Position numbers and translations under genes: made by a program | Shown: one piece after another, positions 1 through 7,296 of the stretch | Layout of the letters: each line of letters opens with the position of its first letter | How positions within the stretch are numbered: position 1 is the stretch's first letter | Notes under the pieces: model-generated | Databases searched by the model: none | What the model saw: the letters and a program-made list of their open reading frames with translations, nothing else | Told to the model about the DNA's origin: nothing | NCBI GenBank assembly: GCA_036939975.1 | Contig: JALLPB010001209.1 | Span: 1-10,711, forward strand | Length of the DNA: 10,711 nt | Direction: 5' to 3' | Source: Cyclostephanos tholiformis | Taxonomy: Eukaryota > Bacillariophyta > Thalassiosirophyceae > Thalassiosirales > Thalassiosiraceae

Positions 1-570
1 CCCCCCATTTTCCCCTCTGTCACACCGCAAAAAAAGGCTGTCTAAGCCCACTCGAATATGGTACCATATCGTAGTACACAACACAGTGAGTCCCAAGCAG
101 TCAATTCTATGGGGAAAGATACGTGTCTCCAACATTGATTTTCTTTTCTTTCAAATAATATTATGTTGACACCAAACTCACTGCCGAATGTTGATGCCAT
201 CTAACTCCGCAAGTACGCACCATGACGACTTCCTTAACAACACTAGTACATACGCGTTCTCACGGAATGACAGAACCTTGCGTGGATAACAACGTGTCGT
301 CTCTTGTGATTGTCGAGGTAGGAAGGTGTCAAGACAACCATTCTTATCACAGCCCCAGCGACATTGTCAGGACTCCACCAGAAAAAAAGAGAAGGTTGTT
401 GTGGCGGACAAAATTCTGATCGCGTTGAAATTTTGGACTTGATCGCCAGTCACGCAGGACGGTTAATTGGCTTTCTCTCACACAACTCAAACATATTCAT
501 CAATCTCTCATAAAAAAAAGTAAGAGCACCATTCCAGAAAGAAGTCAAACCGATCAACTGAAAGGACAAA
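1..570. other. Intergenic / upstream region of the first gene
   Basis: I see no convincing gene here. The longest small ORF (222-419, +) has no recognisable motif. The region contains a perfect 14-base palindrome at 56-69 and A/T-rich stretches. An ATAAAAAAAA stretch near 510-520 lies about 55 bases before the start codon of the first gene and might act as a core promoter element, but it is not a clean TATA box. There is no ATG between about 430 and the start codon at 571, so that gene's proximal leader appears free of upstream ORFs. Confidence 0.5.
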
Positions 571-1321
571 ATGATCATCGCCAATAGACAAGTGCTTCAG
601 CATCATGCTCGCATCCTGCAAAGTCGAGCCACCGCCGTGACCGCCCTACTCATGACCATATTCCTACTATGCATAGAGCACGTCCGAGCCTTCGCCAGCC
701 AATATCACATCACCTCTCACGACGCGAAGGTCTTGGCGTCGGCGGCATCGATCTTGACGCGCAAGTTGAGCTCGACCTACCTCGTATCGGGGAATACTCT
801 CAAGAAATCTCTCCCAAAAACCTACAGCTTTTTCGCCTCTCCCGGAAGGACCAGCGGATGCGGCGGCGACGCATCGTCGTCGACTCAGCTGAATGCGTGG
901 TCCATCCCCGCGATTGCCATGCCGTCCATGTCCATGCCGTCGTTGCCTACGAGCAAGGACCTTCCGATTCATACGCTTTGGAGCTGGTACAGCGAGGTGG
1001 ATCCCACCACCAAGCCACCCGTCTACGACGAGTAAGTTTACTTCGTGTACATGACATTGGAGATTGGAGTTTGCACTTGGCAAAGAAACCCTTACAGTTA
1101 ACGTCTTACTAACGTCCGTTGTTTCGTTCGATGACCTCCTTGGCAGCGAATACGAAAGCTCCTACTCCTTCTTCGGCTCGCCAACCGATGACTGGCCGAC
1201 CATGTCCACGGATACTATGGAAGAAGCCAACAAGGCCGTGAGACCGAACATGCGCCGTGGGCCACTCAAGACCATCCGTCGCGTCGCTGGTCGTTTCAAG
1301 GACATCATAATCGCTCAATAG
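571..1321 (+). CDS. Probable plastid-targeted protein of unknown function (two exons)
   Basis: Exon 1 is 571-1031 and exon 2 is 1147-1321, giving 211 residues. The 115-base intron has a GTAAGT donor at 1032 and a GCAG acceptor ending at 1146, and interrupts a codon in phase 2 (GA|C, Asp154). If the intron were retained, translation would stop at once (GAG TAA). The start has a good A-rich context (ACAAAATGA) and no upstream ATG nearby. Residues 20-40 form a hydrophobic signal-peptide core after a basic N-terminus. This is followed by VRA|FAS, with Phe41 at the +1 position. In diatoms and related algae, a signal peptide ending in an ASAFAP-like motif directs import into the complex plastid. 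The rest is rich in Ser, Pro and Met and has no domain I recognise. A YSFF(A/G)SP heptapeptide occurs twice (residues 85-91 and 160-166), once per exon. The C-terminus is basic (RRGPLKTIRRVAGRFK). The gene model is fairly secure; the localisation is inferred and the function unknown. Confidence 0.75.
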
Positions 1322-2065
1322 AGCAATGTGATAACATTTCGAGTTCGAAGGAATTGCTTGTATATAATCTCTACTCGCCCACCGCTACCTACGCTATTAT
1401 CACATCAGCCACACGCTATTTATGCTACTGCAAATCAAGTCAACGTTCTCTAGAGGACCATTGTTGAATCTACTCCACAGAGAGAAAGTTGACTGCGCTA
1501 TCGCTACATTGCACTGCTGGCAGAAGCGCAATATCTACCCAACCACTTACCTAGACATGTTGTAAATAGTAGAACTTCAGTAGACAACTTCCCACTGTTT
1601 AGATGTTTTAATAAATAAATCAGCTTTCAACGGGATGGGCACATCAAGCACAATCATGGTGTTCCATCCAATTGTAAGTATGATAGAAGATAGAAAGCAC
1701 ATGCCTTTTGATACCATACACAAACTCGTGATGACAAAACAATGCAATTCTTATTGATTCTCCGCCACACGAGCACGTTTCTTCTTATCGACAATGTACC
1801 TAGCACAAGATTTTTGTGAAAAAATTTAATTCGCTGCTTACTCCAACGTAGCAAGGGTCCACATGACACCTTCCAGCAACGATCAGTGTTAGTAGATGGG
1901 TGTGCTCATGGACATTCTTATCTCTGGACGGAGACACGGGCGGAATGGGCATCCACATATTGGGTCTTGTAAGTCCTCCACAGCGTGAAAGAAGTTCGTG
2001 TTGAGTGTGTTGAGATAATCATTCTAATAAAGATCATCTTAAAAGGGTGGACAAAGTGTGTTCGT
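1322..2065. other. Convergent intergenic region
   Basis: This stretch lies between the stop codons of the first gene (+) and the CFAP58 gene (-). It must hold the 3' untranslated regions of both. Short ORFs such as 1654-1869 (-) have no recognisable motifs. The only eye-catching element is an AATAAATAAAT sequence near 1610-1620. I see no tRNA-like T-arm or other structured RNA. Confidence 0.5.
1610..1615 (+). terminator. Possible polyadenylation signal (AATAAA)
   Basis: A canonical AATAAA hexamer, inside AATAAATAAAT, lies about 290 bases after the stop codon of the first gene. Algal poly(A) signals are often degenerate, and this distance implies a fairly long 3' UTR, so the assignment is weak. 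Transcript ends would decide. Confidence 0.2.
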
Positions 2066-4663
2066 TTATTTTGTTCCAAAAATGCCCCCCATTGTACTAA
2101 TCTTGGCAGTGCTGGTGTTGTACTCCTCTTTCGCCCTCTTCACATCCACCGCAAAACTGGGAGGAGTCTTGATATTTTTAGTATTTGCAGCCAATTCCCT
2201 CAATGTCTCTCGTTTTTTTTGTTCGAAGTATTTTTTCTTGTAGTTCAGGACTTCTGTTTCAAGGTTTTCTATTTCGCGCTTGTACTCATTTATTTGTGTT
2301 TGATGCATATTGAGCTCGCTAGCCATCGCTTTCATCTGCTTAATCTTTGTACTCACGTCATTTTGGTAAAAGAGAAGCTGCTCGGCCATTTCCGGACCTG
2401 GCTGACGGGCCAGATCCTTCTCCATATCCAGCTGACGTTTCTCATGATCTCTTATGATACCGTTTTTCTTGACAACTTCTTCTGATTTTTGGAGAAGCCT
2501 CTTTTGAAGAATCTGTATCTTCTGAATCATATCAAAACTTTTTGGGTCCGATCCCTCGAGTTTGTGCCACCTATGCACGTTAATAGGATTCTCTAATTCG
2601 TCCGAGAGCGCTTTAACCTTCAATCTCTCTCTTATCAATTCTTTCTGACTGGCCGTGAGCTTTCTTGAGAGTTCTTCATACCCAGCTTGACCACCTTGAG
2701 CTATCGCCAGTTGCCTTTGCAAGTCTCTCGCTTTGATTTTCAATATGCGTATATCATCCAGTCTGGCATTGTACTGGAGTTCGCCCCTGCGTTGTGTGCT
2801 CTGGAGGATCTTGATTTTTTCGTACATCAGTGCCAGCTCATCATTTCTGCGAATGAGACTTGAACCAAGAATATCGCGCTCAAGTAACACATGATCATAC
2901 TCTCTCGTCCGAACAGTTACAGAATCCTCCAATTTACGAATAGCCGTGCCAAGGCGCCTTGCATCTGATTGATGAATTCGAATTTCGTCTTCATTCTGGG
3001 CGACCGACTTCTTCAGTCTCGATATTTCATCGGCATAAATATCCTTCTGTGCCTTCTCGCGACTACAAGCGTAGGTTTCTTTAATCAGATCAGATTCCTT
3101 GTTTGACAGCTCTGATCGTAGGGTATCCAATAAATGGTGGTCGTCTTTTTTTTCTTGCTGCAACACGAGAATGGCTTTCTGAGAATCTTTCAGGTCGGTT
3201 AAGACATTATTGCACTCCTCTTTTATTTTTTCCGTGGATCTAGTTTGTATCTCGATTTGATTCTGCAGATCCTCAATCATTTTGTTCAACACCTTTGATT
3301 GATTTTCCAACATCTTGTTCTCGTCGATTACGCGCTGGCAATGAACTTGCGTCTCTTTCAATTGATGTCGCAGACCATCACACTCGCCTTCCAAGCGACA
3401 AGATAAATGGTCTTGTTTTGCACTAAGATTTTTCGCCTCAGCAAGCTCAATCTCGAGAGAAGTGATCTTTTTTTCCTTGTCTTCGATTTCACTGTACGAT
3501 TTTTTCACTATATCCTCGGAGCTCTGTATCCGGCCCAATTGGACACTATGTTCTCGCTTGAGTATCAAGATTTCTCTATTAAATTCATTCTCCCGTCTCC
3601 GTAACTTTTCCACCTCCTTGTTGAGCAATTGGACATCATCATCCGATTTGCGCAAAGAAACCTTGGAATCTTCTGCCAGCTGCTGAAGGCGAAGGAAGGA
3701 CTTGTGCTCGGCCTCAAGATTCCGCTCCAACTCCGCCTTTTCTAATATCAGCTGGTTATGCTCAACCAATAGCTTCTTCTGCTCGATTTGAAATTGGGCA
3801 TTTTTTTCCAACTGTTCTGTCAAAGCCTTTTTTTGCTCTGCTTTGACTTTCACTAAATTCTCAGACTTCGCTATCTCTTCGTTCAGCTCTTGAACTTTCA
3901 AAGAAGTGGCCTTTTTGGCCTCAAGTAGGTTTTTTTCGAGAGATGCAACCTTGCTCTGACATGTCGCGGCAGCATACTGCTTATCAATACATTCCTGAGT
4001 TTTTGCCTGTAGCTTTGTTTGAACACTCTCCAATTCCATCTCAAGACGTAATCTCCGTTCATTTTCTCTCTTGACCTCATCATTCTTTTCCGCTAGATGC
4101 TCTTTCTGTAAAACGCTATTTTCCATTATCTCCGAGTAGGACACCTGGAGCTGTTCCTTCTGACTCTGCAACTTTTGGCATTCAATGTCCTTGGCGGTCA
4201 TACGTTCATTGGCGGAGGTTGCTTGACTTTTCCAGTCGACCAAATCATGCAAAAGCTGCTCTGCCTCGTTGTCTTTACGGGCGATTAATATTACATTCCT
4301 ATCAAGAAGATCAGTCAGCCTCTCCAGCTCGGATTGTAAGGATTGGACTGTAACCTTGGCATTCTCTTCTCTGCCCAAGGCAGATTGTAACAAGGTCTTG
4401 AGGGTCTCAACTTGACGCTCCATGGAATTATTCGACGACTGTAAGGACTCATTTGGTGGCAAGCCCGAAGCATCCTGTGTGTGGCACAGGACTGTCTCGC
4501 ATAGATCAACCAGGCTTGCATTATTATTGTGTATCGCGGTCTCAACAGGAATGACATTCGCATATTCTAAGCCTGATTCAGCATCCTTTGTAGCGGAATT
4601 TGACGTTGACGATGATACCAGCTCGTGCAAGTGGCAATTCTGGATTGATTCGTCGTTTGACAT
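2066..4663 (-). CDS. CFAP58: Cilia- and flagella-associated protein 58 (CFAP58) homologue
   Basis: This is a single uninterrupted frame of 865 residues, close to the roughly 870 residues of animal CFAP58 (also called CCDC147). Apart from a low-complexity N-terminus of about 75 residues, nearly the whole protein is Lys/Glu/Leu-rich heptad coiled coil. The most diagnostic part is C-terminal. It has NPINVHRW-KLEGSDP near residues 692-708 and LARQPGPEMAEQL near 751-763. These are followed by SELNMHQTQINEYKREIE and a KKKYFEQKKRE segment. All match the conserved C-terminal half of CFAP58 as I know it. The protein ends with a short Gly/Phe tail (GGIFGTK). CFAP58 is a structural axoneme or flagellar assembly protein, needed for sperm flagella in animals. 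Its presence implies that the organism can build a motile flagellum. The start at 4663 is the first ATG of the open frame. The gene runs in the same direction as MOCS3, 125 bases downstream of it. Confidence 0.88.
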   Translation of the reverse strand: MSNDESIQNCHLHELVSSSTSNSATKDAESGLEYANVIPVETAIHNNNASLVDLCETVLCHTQDASGLPPNESLQSSNNSMERQVETLKTLLQSALGREENAKVTVQSLQSELERLTDLLDRNVILIARKDNEAEQLLHDLVDWKSQATSANERMTAKDIECQKLQSQKEQLQVSYSEIMENSVLQKEHLAEKNDEVKRENERRLRLEMELESVQTKLQAKTQECIDKQYAAATCQSKVASLEKNLLEAKKATSLKVQELNEEIAKSENLVKVKAEQKKALTEQLEKNAQFQIEQKKLLVEHNQLILEKAELERNLEAEHKSFLRLQQLAEDSKVSLRKSDDDVQLLNKEVEKLRRRENEFNREILILKREHSVQLGRIQSSEDIVKKSYSEIEDKEKKITSLEIELAEAKNLSAKQDHLSCRLEGECDGLRHQLKETQVHCQRVIDENKMLENQSKVLNKMIEDLQNQIEIQTRSTEKIKEECNNVLTDLKDSQKAILVLQQEKKDDHHLLDTLRSELSNKESDLIKETYACSREKAQKDIYADEISRLKKSVAQNEDEIRIHQSDARRLGTAIRKLEDSVTVRTREYDHVLLERDILGSSLIRRNDELALMYEKIKILQSTQRRGELQYNARLDDIRILKIKARDLQRQLAIAQGGQAGYEELSRKLTASQKELIRERLKVKALSDELENPINVHRWHKLEGSDPKSFDMIQKIQILQKRLLQKSEEVVKKNGIIRDHEKRQLDMEKDLARQPGPEMAEQLLFYQNDVSTKIKQMKAMASELNMHQTQINEYKREIENLETEVLNYKKKYFEQKKRETLRELAANTKNIKTPPSFAVDVKRAKEEYNTSTAKISTMGGIFGTK

Positions 4664-4665
4664 GT

Positions 4666-4706
4666 TTAGTTTCTGATTTTCATTTGGTGTGATGTGGGTT
4701 TTTCAT
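4666..4706 (-). promoter_or_regulatory. Two tiny upstream ORFs before CFAP58
   Basis: Reading the minus strand, an ATG at 4706 opens an 8-codon ORF ending in TGA at 4680. A second ATG at 4683 overlaps that stop (ATGA) and opens a 5-codon ORF ending in TAA at 4666. The CFAP58 start codon follows two bases later. If the transcript begins upstream of 4706, both would be scanned first and could reduce or delay CFAP58 translation. The transcription start is not known, so function is inferred. Confidence 0.3.
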
Positions 4707-4737
4707 AAATATTCTTAAAAAAAAACTTGCGTGTGGC

Positions 4738-4745
4738 GCGCGAAA
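4738..4745 (-). promoter_or_regulatory. E2F-like octamer upstream of CFAP58
   Basis: On the minus strand the sequence reads TTTCGCGC, a perfect match to the E2F/DP consensus TTTSGCGC. It lies about 75 bases upstream of the CFAP58 start codon, in the short gap after the MOCS3 stop. E2F factors control S-phase and cell-cycle genes in animals, plants and algae. Binding here is inferred from the motif alone. Confidence 0.3.
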
Positions 4746-4788
4746 TCTACGTCGCATGCAGAGTATAATGAAGGTCTCATATCTCTCT

Positions 4789-6729
4789 CTAGTACTGAGG
4801 AAATTTCGAATCTACTGTTTTTGCCCAAGAGTTTAGTCCTCCCTGTATATTATACACGGAATGGACCGCATTCCCATCCTCGATCGATTTTTGTATAATC
4901 CTAGTCGCCTCTGCTGAGGCAATTCCTCTGCGACAAAGGCAATAGATTGGTAGCTCTCCTCTCGACATCAATCCTACCCTCTCGAGCTGCGATTCCAGTT
5001 GCTCTAGCGGCAAATTAATCGAACCTTTCAAGGAGCACATTTCGTACTGTCGCGCCACTCGTACGTCGAGGAGCACATGCGGCCGACCTTCATTAAGTAC
5101 GTCGTTGTATTCAGCGCACGAAACACTTTGTTCCTTGATTAGCGGTATCCCTCCTGGGGTAGGTAGGGCGCAAATGCTCGGGCCGCGCACATTATCTAAG
5201 GTCCTTTCGCTGTCCAACATTGTCCTGATTGTGGCTTCCGGAGAGCATACGGCGCAATTAGTCCTCGCGGGAGGCTTCTTGACGTTGATGAAGGAGCAAT
5301 TCAAGGAGTCGTACATCATCAGGCGATCATGCATGACGCTTCCAATTCCAGTCGCGACCTTTATCACCTCCACGGCCTGCAAGATACCTATGATTCCGGG
5401 TACCATCCCCAGTACGCCGTTGTCGCTGCAACTCTTGCATCCCTCGGCGGCCACGGGTTTCGGGTACAGGCATCGGTAGCACGCGGTTCGTTTCGTTGTC
5501 CCGTCCGATGCAGCATCGGGAGATCGATAGTTGTAAACGGTCAATTGACCCTCGGTCCCCATGGCACTCCCCGACACCAGCGGCTTCCCGGCTAGTATAC
5601 ATGCGTCGTTCAGCAAATAGCGTGTTTGGGGATTGTCGCTCGCATCTACGACGACATCGTGCCTCGATGCTAGCTCCAATGCATTGTCGGCGCCAATGGC
5701 GATGGCCAGGGCGGTACAAGACAGGGTCGGATTTAAATCTAACATCGCACGCCTTGCCGAGATTGCCTTGTTCACTCCCACTCCTCGGCGATCGATGCCA
5801 TCGGAGGCATCGACGTCCCTATGTACGATCTGTCGATGCAGGTTGGACATCTCGACGGAATCGTAGTCCAACACGGTGACGTGTCCGACCCCTGCCGCGG
5901 CGAGATAGAGCAAGACGGTCGAGCCGATGCCGCCGGCCCCGATAACGAGCACGGACGTTGACAGGAGCCTCCTTTGCCCGGCGACACCGAATCCGTCGCT
6001 CAGTAGGAGCTGGCGCGAATATCGCGAGATTTGATCAGGTCGGAGCGTTTGAACGGGGGAGACGGACGGGATCATGTCGATGCAAACGGCAGTCGAGGGA
6101 TCATCGTGAACTGCATAATCCTGACGACGAGGAGGCTGGTCCCGAGCCCCGCTCGCGGGATATCCTCTGTCCCTTTCGAGCTCCAATGCTCGTATCCTCT
6201 CCTTCAACATGGCGATCTCATCCCGCAGGGCGAATGCCGTCCGATTGTCATCATCGTCGCCTTCATCGGTGTCGCAATCCTCGCGGATGGTATCTCTCGG
6301 CATCCCCCCCCCCCGCGGCGGCCGCGGCGCTGAATCGAGCGGATCGTCGACCGTCGCATCCAGCAATTCGTTGAGGTTGGGCGAGTGCTGATTCAACAGG
6401 GACGACGCCGATCGACTCACGCGCGTGAACCAGCGGAAAAATCTCCACCGCGATTGCACCGTCCTGACGTCGTGGTCGTCGTCGTCGTCCGCCTCCATCA
6501 CCGCGGGGTCGCCGCCGGATCTCTCCTCCCCCGTTCCGACCATCATATTTACCAGCCTGTCCCTACCGATGCCCACGGTGCTGTCCGCGTCCGGCACGGA
6601 TGAGCGGGCCCTGCAACCCATGATGGAGGACATGTCGATGTCCTCGTCGAGTCTATCATTATCATCCCCGCCGACGGCGACGGCAGATCCTTCGTTCAGC
6701 TCGTTGTTGTTGCGCCGTCGTTTCTTCAT
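4789..6729 (-). CDS. MOCS3: MOCS3/UBA4: sulfur-carrier adenylyltransferase and sulfurtransferase
   Basis: This is an intronless gene of 646 residues. The family adenylates the C-terminal glycine of the ubiquitin-like sulfur carriers URM1 and MOCS2A, then transfers sulfur to it. The carriers serve tRNA wobble-uridine thiolation and molybdenum-cofactor synthesis in the cytosol. The E1-like domain begins near residue 233 (ISRYSRQLLL). It has the nucleotide-binding GAGGIG at 264-269, DYDSVEMSNLHRQ at 288-300, Lys321 and Asp365. Zinc ligands are Cys417/420 (CYRC) and Cys492/495 (CAVC). Cys434 in SCSDNGVLG matches the E1-domain cysteine. A rhodanese domain (about 545-646) carries the active-site loop CRRGIAS with Cys599, and the protein ends in the family's typical FPQY. 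The first ~230 residues are an extension far longer than the ~60 residues of human MOCS3. It has acidic tracts (80-87, 150-161) and a short helix at 167-187 resembling the N-terminal coil of animal MOCS3. Three out-of-frame ATGs lie just upstream, so the true start could be internal (Met143 or Met174). Confidence 0.9.
   Translation of the reverse strand: MKKRRRNNNELNEGSAVAVGGDDNDRLDEDIDMSSIMGCRARSSVPDADSTVGIGRDRLVNMMVGTGEERSGGDPAVMEADDDDDHDVRTVQSRWRFFRWFTRVSRSASSLLNQHSPNLNELLDATVDDPLDSAPRPPRGGGMPRDTIREDCDTDEGDDDDNRTAFALRDEIAMLKERIRALELERDRGYPASGARDQPPRRQDYAVHDDPSTAVCIDMIPSVSPVQTLRPDQISRYSRQLLLSDGFGVAGQRRLLSTSVLVIGAGGIGSTVLLYLAAAGVGHVTVLDYDSVEMSNLHRQIVHRDVDASDGIDRRGVGVNKAISARRAMLDLNPTLSCTALAIAIGADNALELASRHDVVVDASDNPQTRYLLNDACILAGKPLVSGSAMGTEGQLTVYNYRSPDAASDGTTKRTACYRCLYPKPVAAEGCKSCSDNGVLGMVPGIIGILQAVEVIKVATGIGSVMHDRLMMYDSLNCSFINVKKPPARTNCAVCSPEATIRTMLDSERTLDNVRGPSICALPTPGGIPLIKEQSVSCAEYNDVLNEGRPHVLLDVRVARQYEMCSLKGSINLPLEQLESQLERVGLMSRGELPIYCLCRRGIASAEATRIIQKSIEDGNAVHSVYNIQGGLNSWAKTVDSKFPQY
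6304..6314 (-). repeat. G11 mononucleotide run inside MOCS3
   Basis: Eleven C on the plus strand read as eleven G in the MOCS3 coding strand, encoding the end of Arg139 and Gly140-142. It lies immediately before Met143. Such a run is prone to length change in replication and in sequencing. The frame of the first 139 residues relative to the enzyme domains depends on its exact length. Confidence 0.85.
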
Positions 6730-6850
6730 GTAGTCAGCCTAGGCATAAAGTTTGTTGTGCATAGTGCATAATATTATTAGGCAGGTAATAGGTACTATAG
6801 GTAGTTCTGTAAATAAAATGTATGTTACCTAGTTAGGTATGTCGCTCGTT

Positions 6851-6876
6851 CGCCGATCCGATTCTATTCATCGGCG
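6851..6876. repeat. Inverted repeat (7-bp arms, 12-base loop)
   Basis: CGCCGAT at 6851-6857 is the reverse complement of ATCGGCG at 6870-6876. It could form a hairpin in DNA or RNA. It lies just 5' of a second, separate inverted repeat in the MOCS3-eIF5 divergent promoter region. Confidence 0.5.
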
Positions 6877-6886
6877 GTCTGGCCGT

Positions 6887-6913
6887 GGGGGCGGAAGAAG
6901 AGGCTGCGCCCCC
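6887..6913. repeat. Inverted repeat (7-bp GC arms, 13-base loop)
   Basis: GGGGGCG at 6887-6893 is the reverse complement of CGCCCCC at 6907-6913; the C run continues to 6915. This is the second of two adjacent potential stem-loops in the divergent promoter. It may instead reflect GC-box-like protein-binding sites in opposite orientations. Confidence 0.45.
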
Positions 6914-7017
6914 CCTGACCCACACGAGCGAGAGCTTTGTCCAGTCGGTCCCCGCCCGCCCCTCTTTTCTCCATTATTTTTTTTGAAGTCATCGCCGCAA
7001 GAGATTCGCCGCGGCAG

Positions 7018-7042
7018 AGCAGCAGCAACAGCAGCAGCATCA
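7018..7042. repeat. AGC/CAG trinucleotide repeat
   Basis: An imperfect AGC repeat (AGCAGCAGCAACAGCAGCAGCATCAG type) lies in the noncoding region upstream of the eIF5 TATA box. It is probably a simple microsatellite. Confidence 0.75.
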
Positions 7043-7108
7043 GAACCCATCGTCCACCCATTCATAACGACAGTGCCGTTTGCCAGCTGTCTTTATCCGT
7101 CGGCATCA

Positions 7109-7114
7109 TATAAA
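7109..7114 (+). promoter_or_regulatory. TATA box for eIF5
   Basis: TATAAA in the context CATCATATAAACAAG lies 183 bases before the eIF5 start codon. A TATA box here would place transcription start near 7135-7145 and give a leader of about 155 bases. That leader would include both upstream ATGs at 7185 and 7255. Confidence 0.45.
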
Positions 7115-7254
7115 CAAGAGCCGTCCAAAGCCACCGCTGCAGTGCTGCGTTGACACCTTTTCAAAATATCAACGAAAAGGTTACATGATTTTTACCCCGC
7201 TCAGTCATCTTATCGATCCCCCCACTTCGTCACCCCACGCGACGGAGATCCTAT

Positions 7255-7278
7255 ATGATTATAAATCCGAAAATATAA
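7255..7278 (+). promoter_or_regulatory. Short second upstream ORF in the eIF5 leader
   Basis: An ATG at 7255, again with T at -3 and A at +4, opens a 7-codon ORF ending in TAA at 7276-7278, 18 bases before the eIF5 start. Its local sequence (TATATGATT) closely resembles that of the first upstream ATG (TACATGATT). Confidence 0.35.
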
Positions 7279-7296
7279 GTTACTACACTCAACAAG

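Larger units (their letters stand above)
6730..7296. promoter_or_regulatory. Divergent promoter region between MOCS3 and eIF5
   Basis: This 567-base region separates the start codons of two genes that point away from each other, so it should contain both promoters and 5' leaders. The MOCS3-proximal part (about 6740-6845) is AT-rich. It repeats a TAGGTA motif (near 6789-6803) and holds ACCTA-GT-TAGGT at 6827-6838, plus GCCTAGGC at 6738-6745. Three ATGs in the MOCS3 leader are out of frame with MOCS3. The central part is GC-rich with two potential stem-loops and an AGC repeat. The eIF5-proximal part contains a TATA box and two upstream ATGs. Small ORFs on both strands here look incidental. Confidence 0.6.

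Noticed and set aside
56..69. Perfect 14-base palindrome ATATGGTACCATAT
   Set aside because: About one such palindrome is expected by chance in a window of this size, and nothing nearby supports a function.
222..419. 65-residue plus-strand ORF upstream of the first gene
   Set aside because: No recognisable motif, ordinary length for chance, and no splice-linked continuation that I can support.
667..1112. ORFs of about 140 residues on both strands overlapping the first gene
   Set aside because: They are alternate-frame shadows in a GC-rich exon; the spliced frame with signal peptide and clean GT-AG intron is far better supported.
1654..1869. 71-residue minus-strand ORF in the convergent intergenic region
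   Set aside because: Low-complexity composition, no motif and AT-rich surroundings typical of 3' untranslated sequence.
1985..2485. 166-residue plus-strand ORF
   Set aside because: Most of it lies antisense to the CFAP58 coding region; its Leu/Phe-rich composition is what antisense Lys/Glu-rich codons produce.
4789..6729. MOCS3 as a bacterial-type MoeB/ThiF acquired by transfer
   Set aside because: The fused rhodanese domain with CRRGIAS loop and the FPQY terminus are features of the eukaryotic MOCS3/UBA4 enzyme.
6839..7153. 104-residue plus-strand ORF in the divergent promoter
   Set aside because: It spans inverted repeats and a microsatellite, has no motif, and overlaps the expected eIF5 core promoter.
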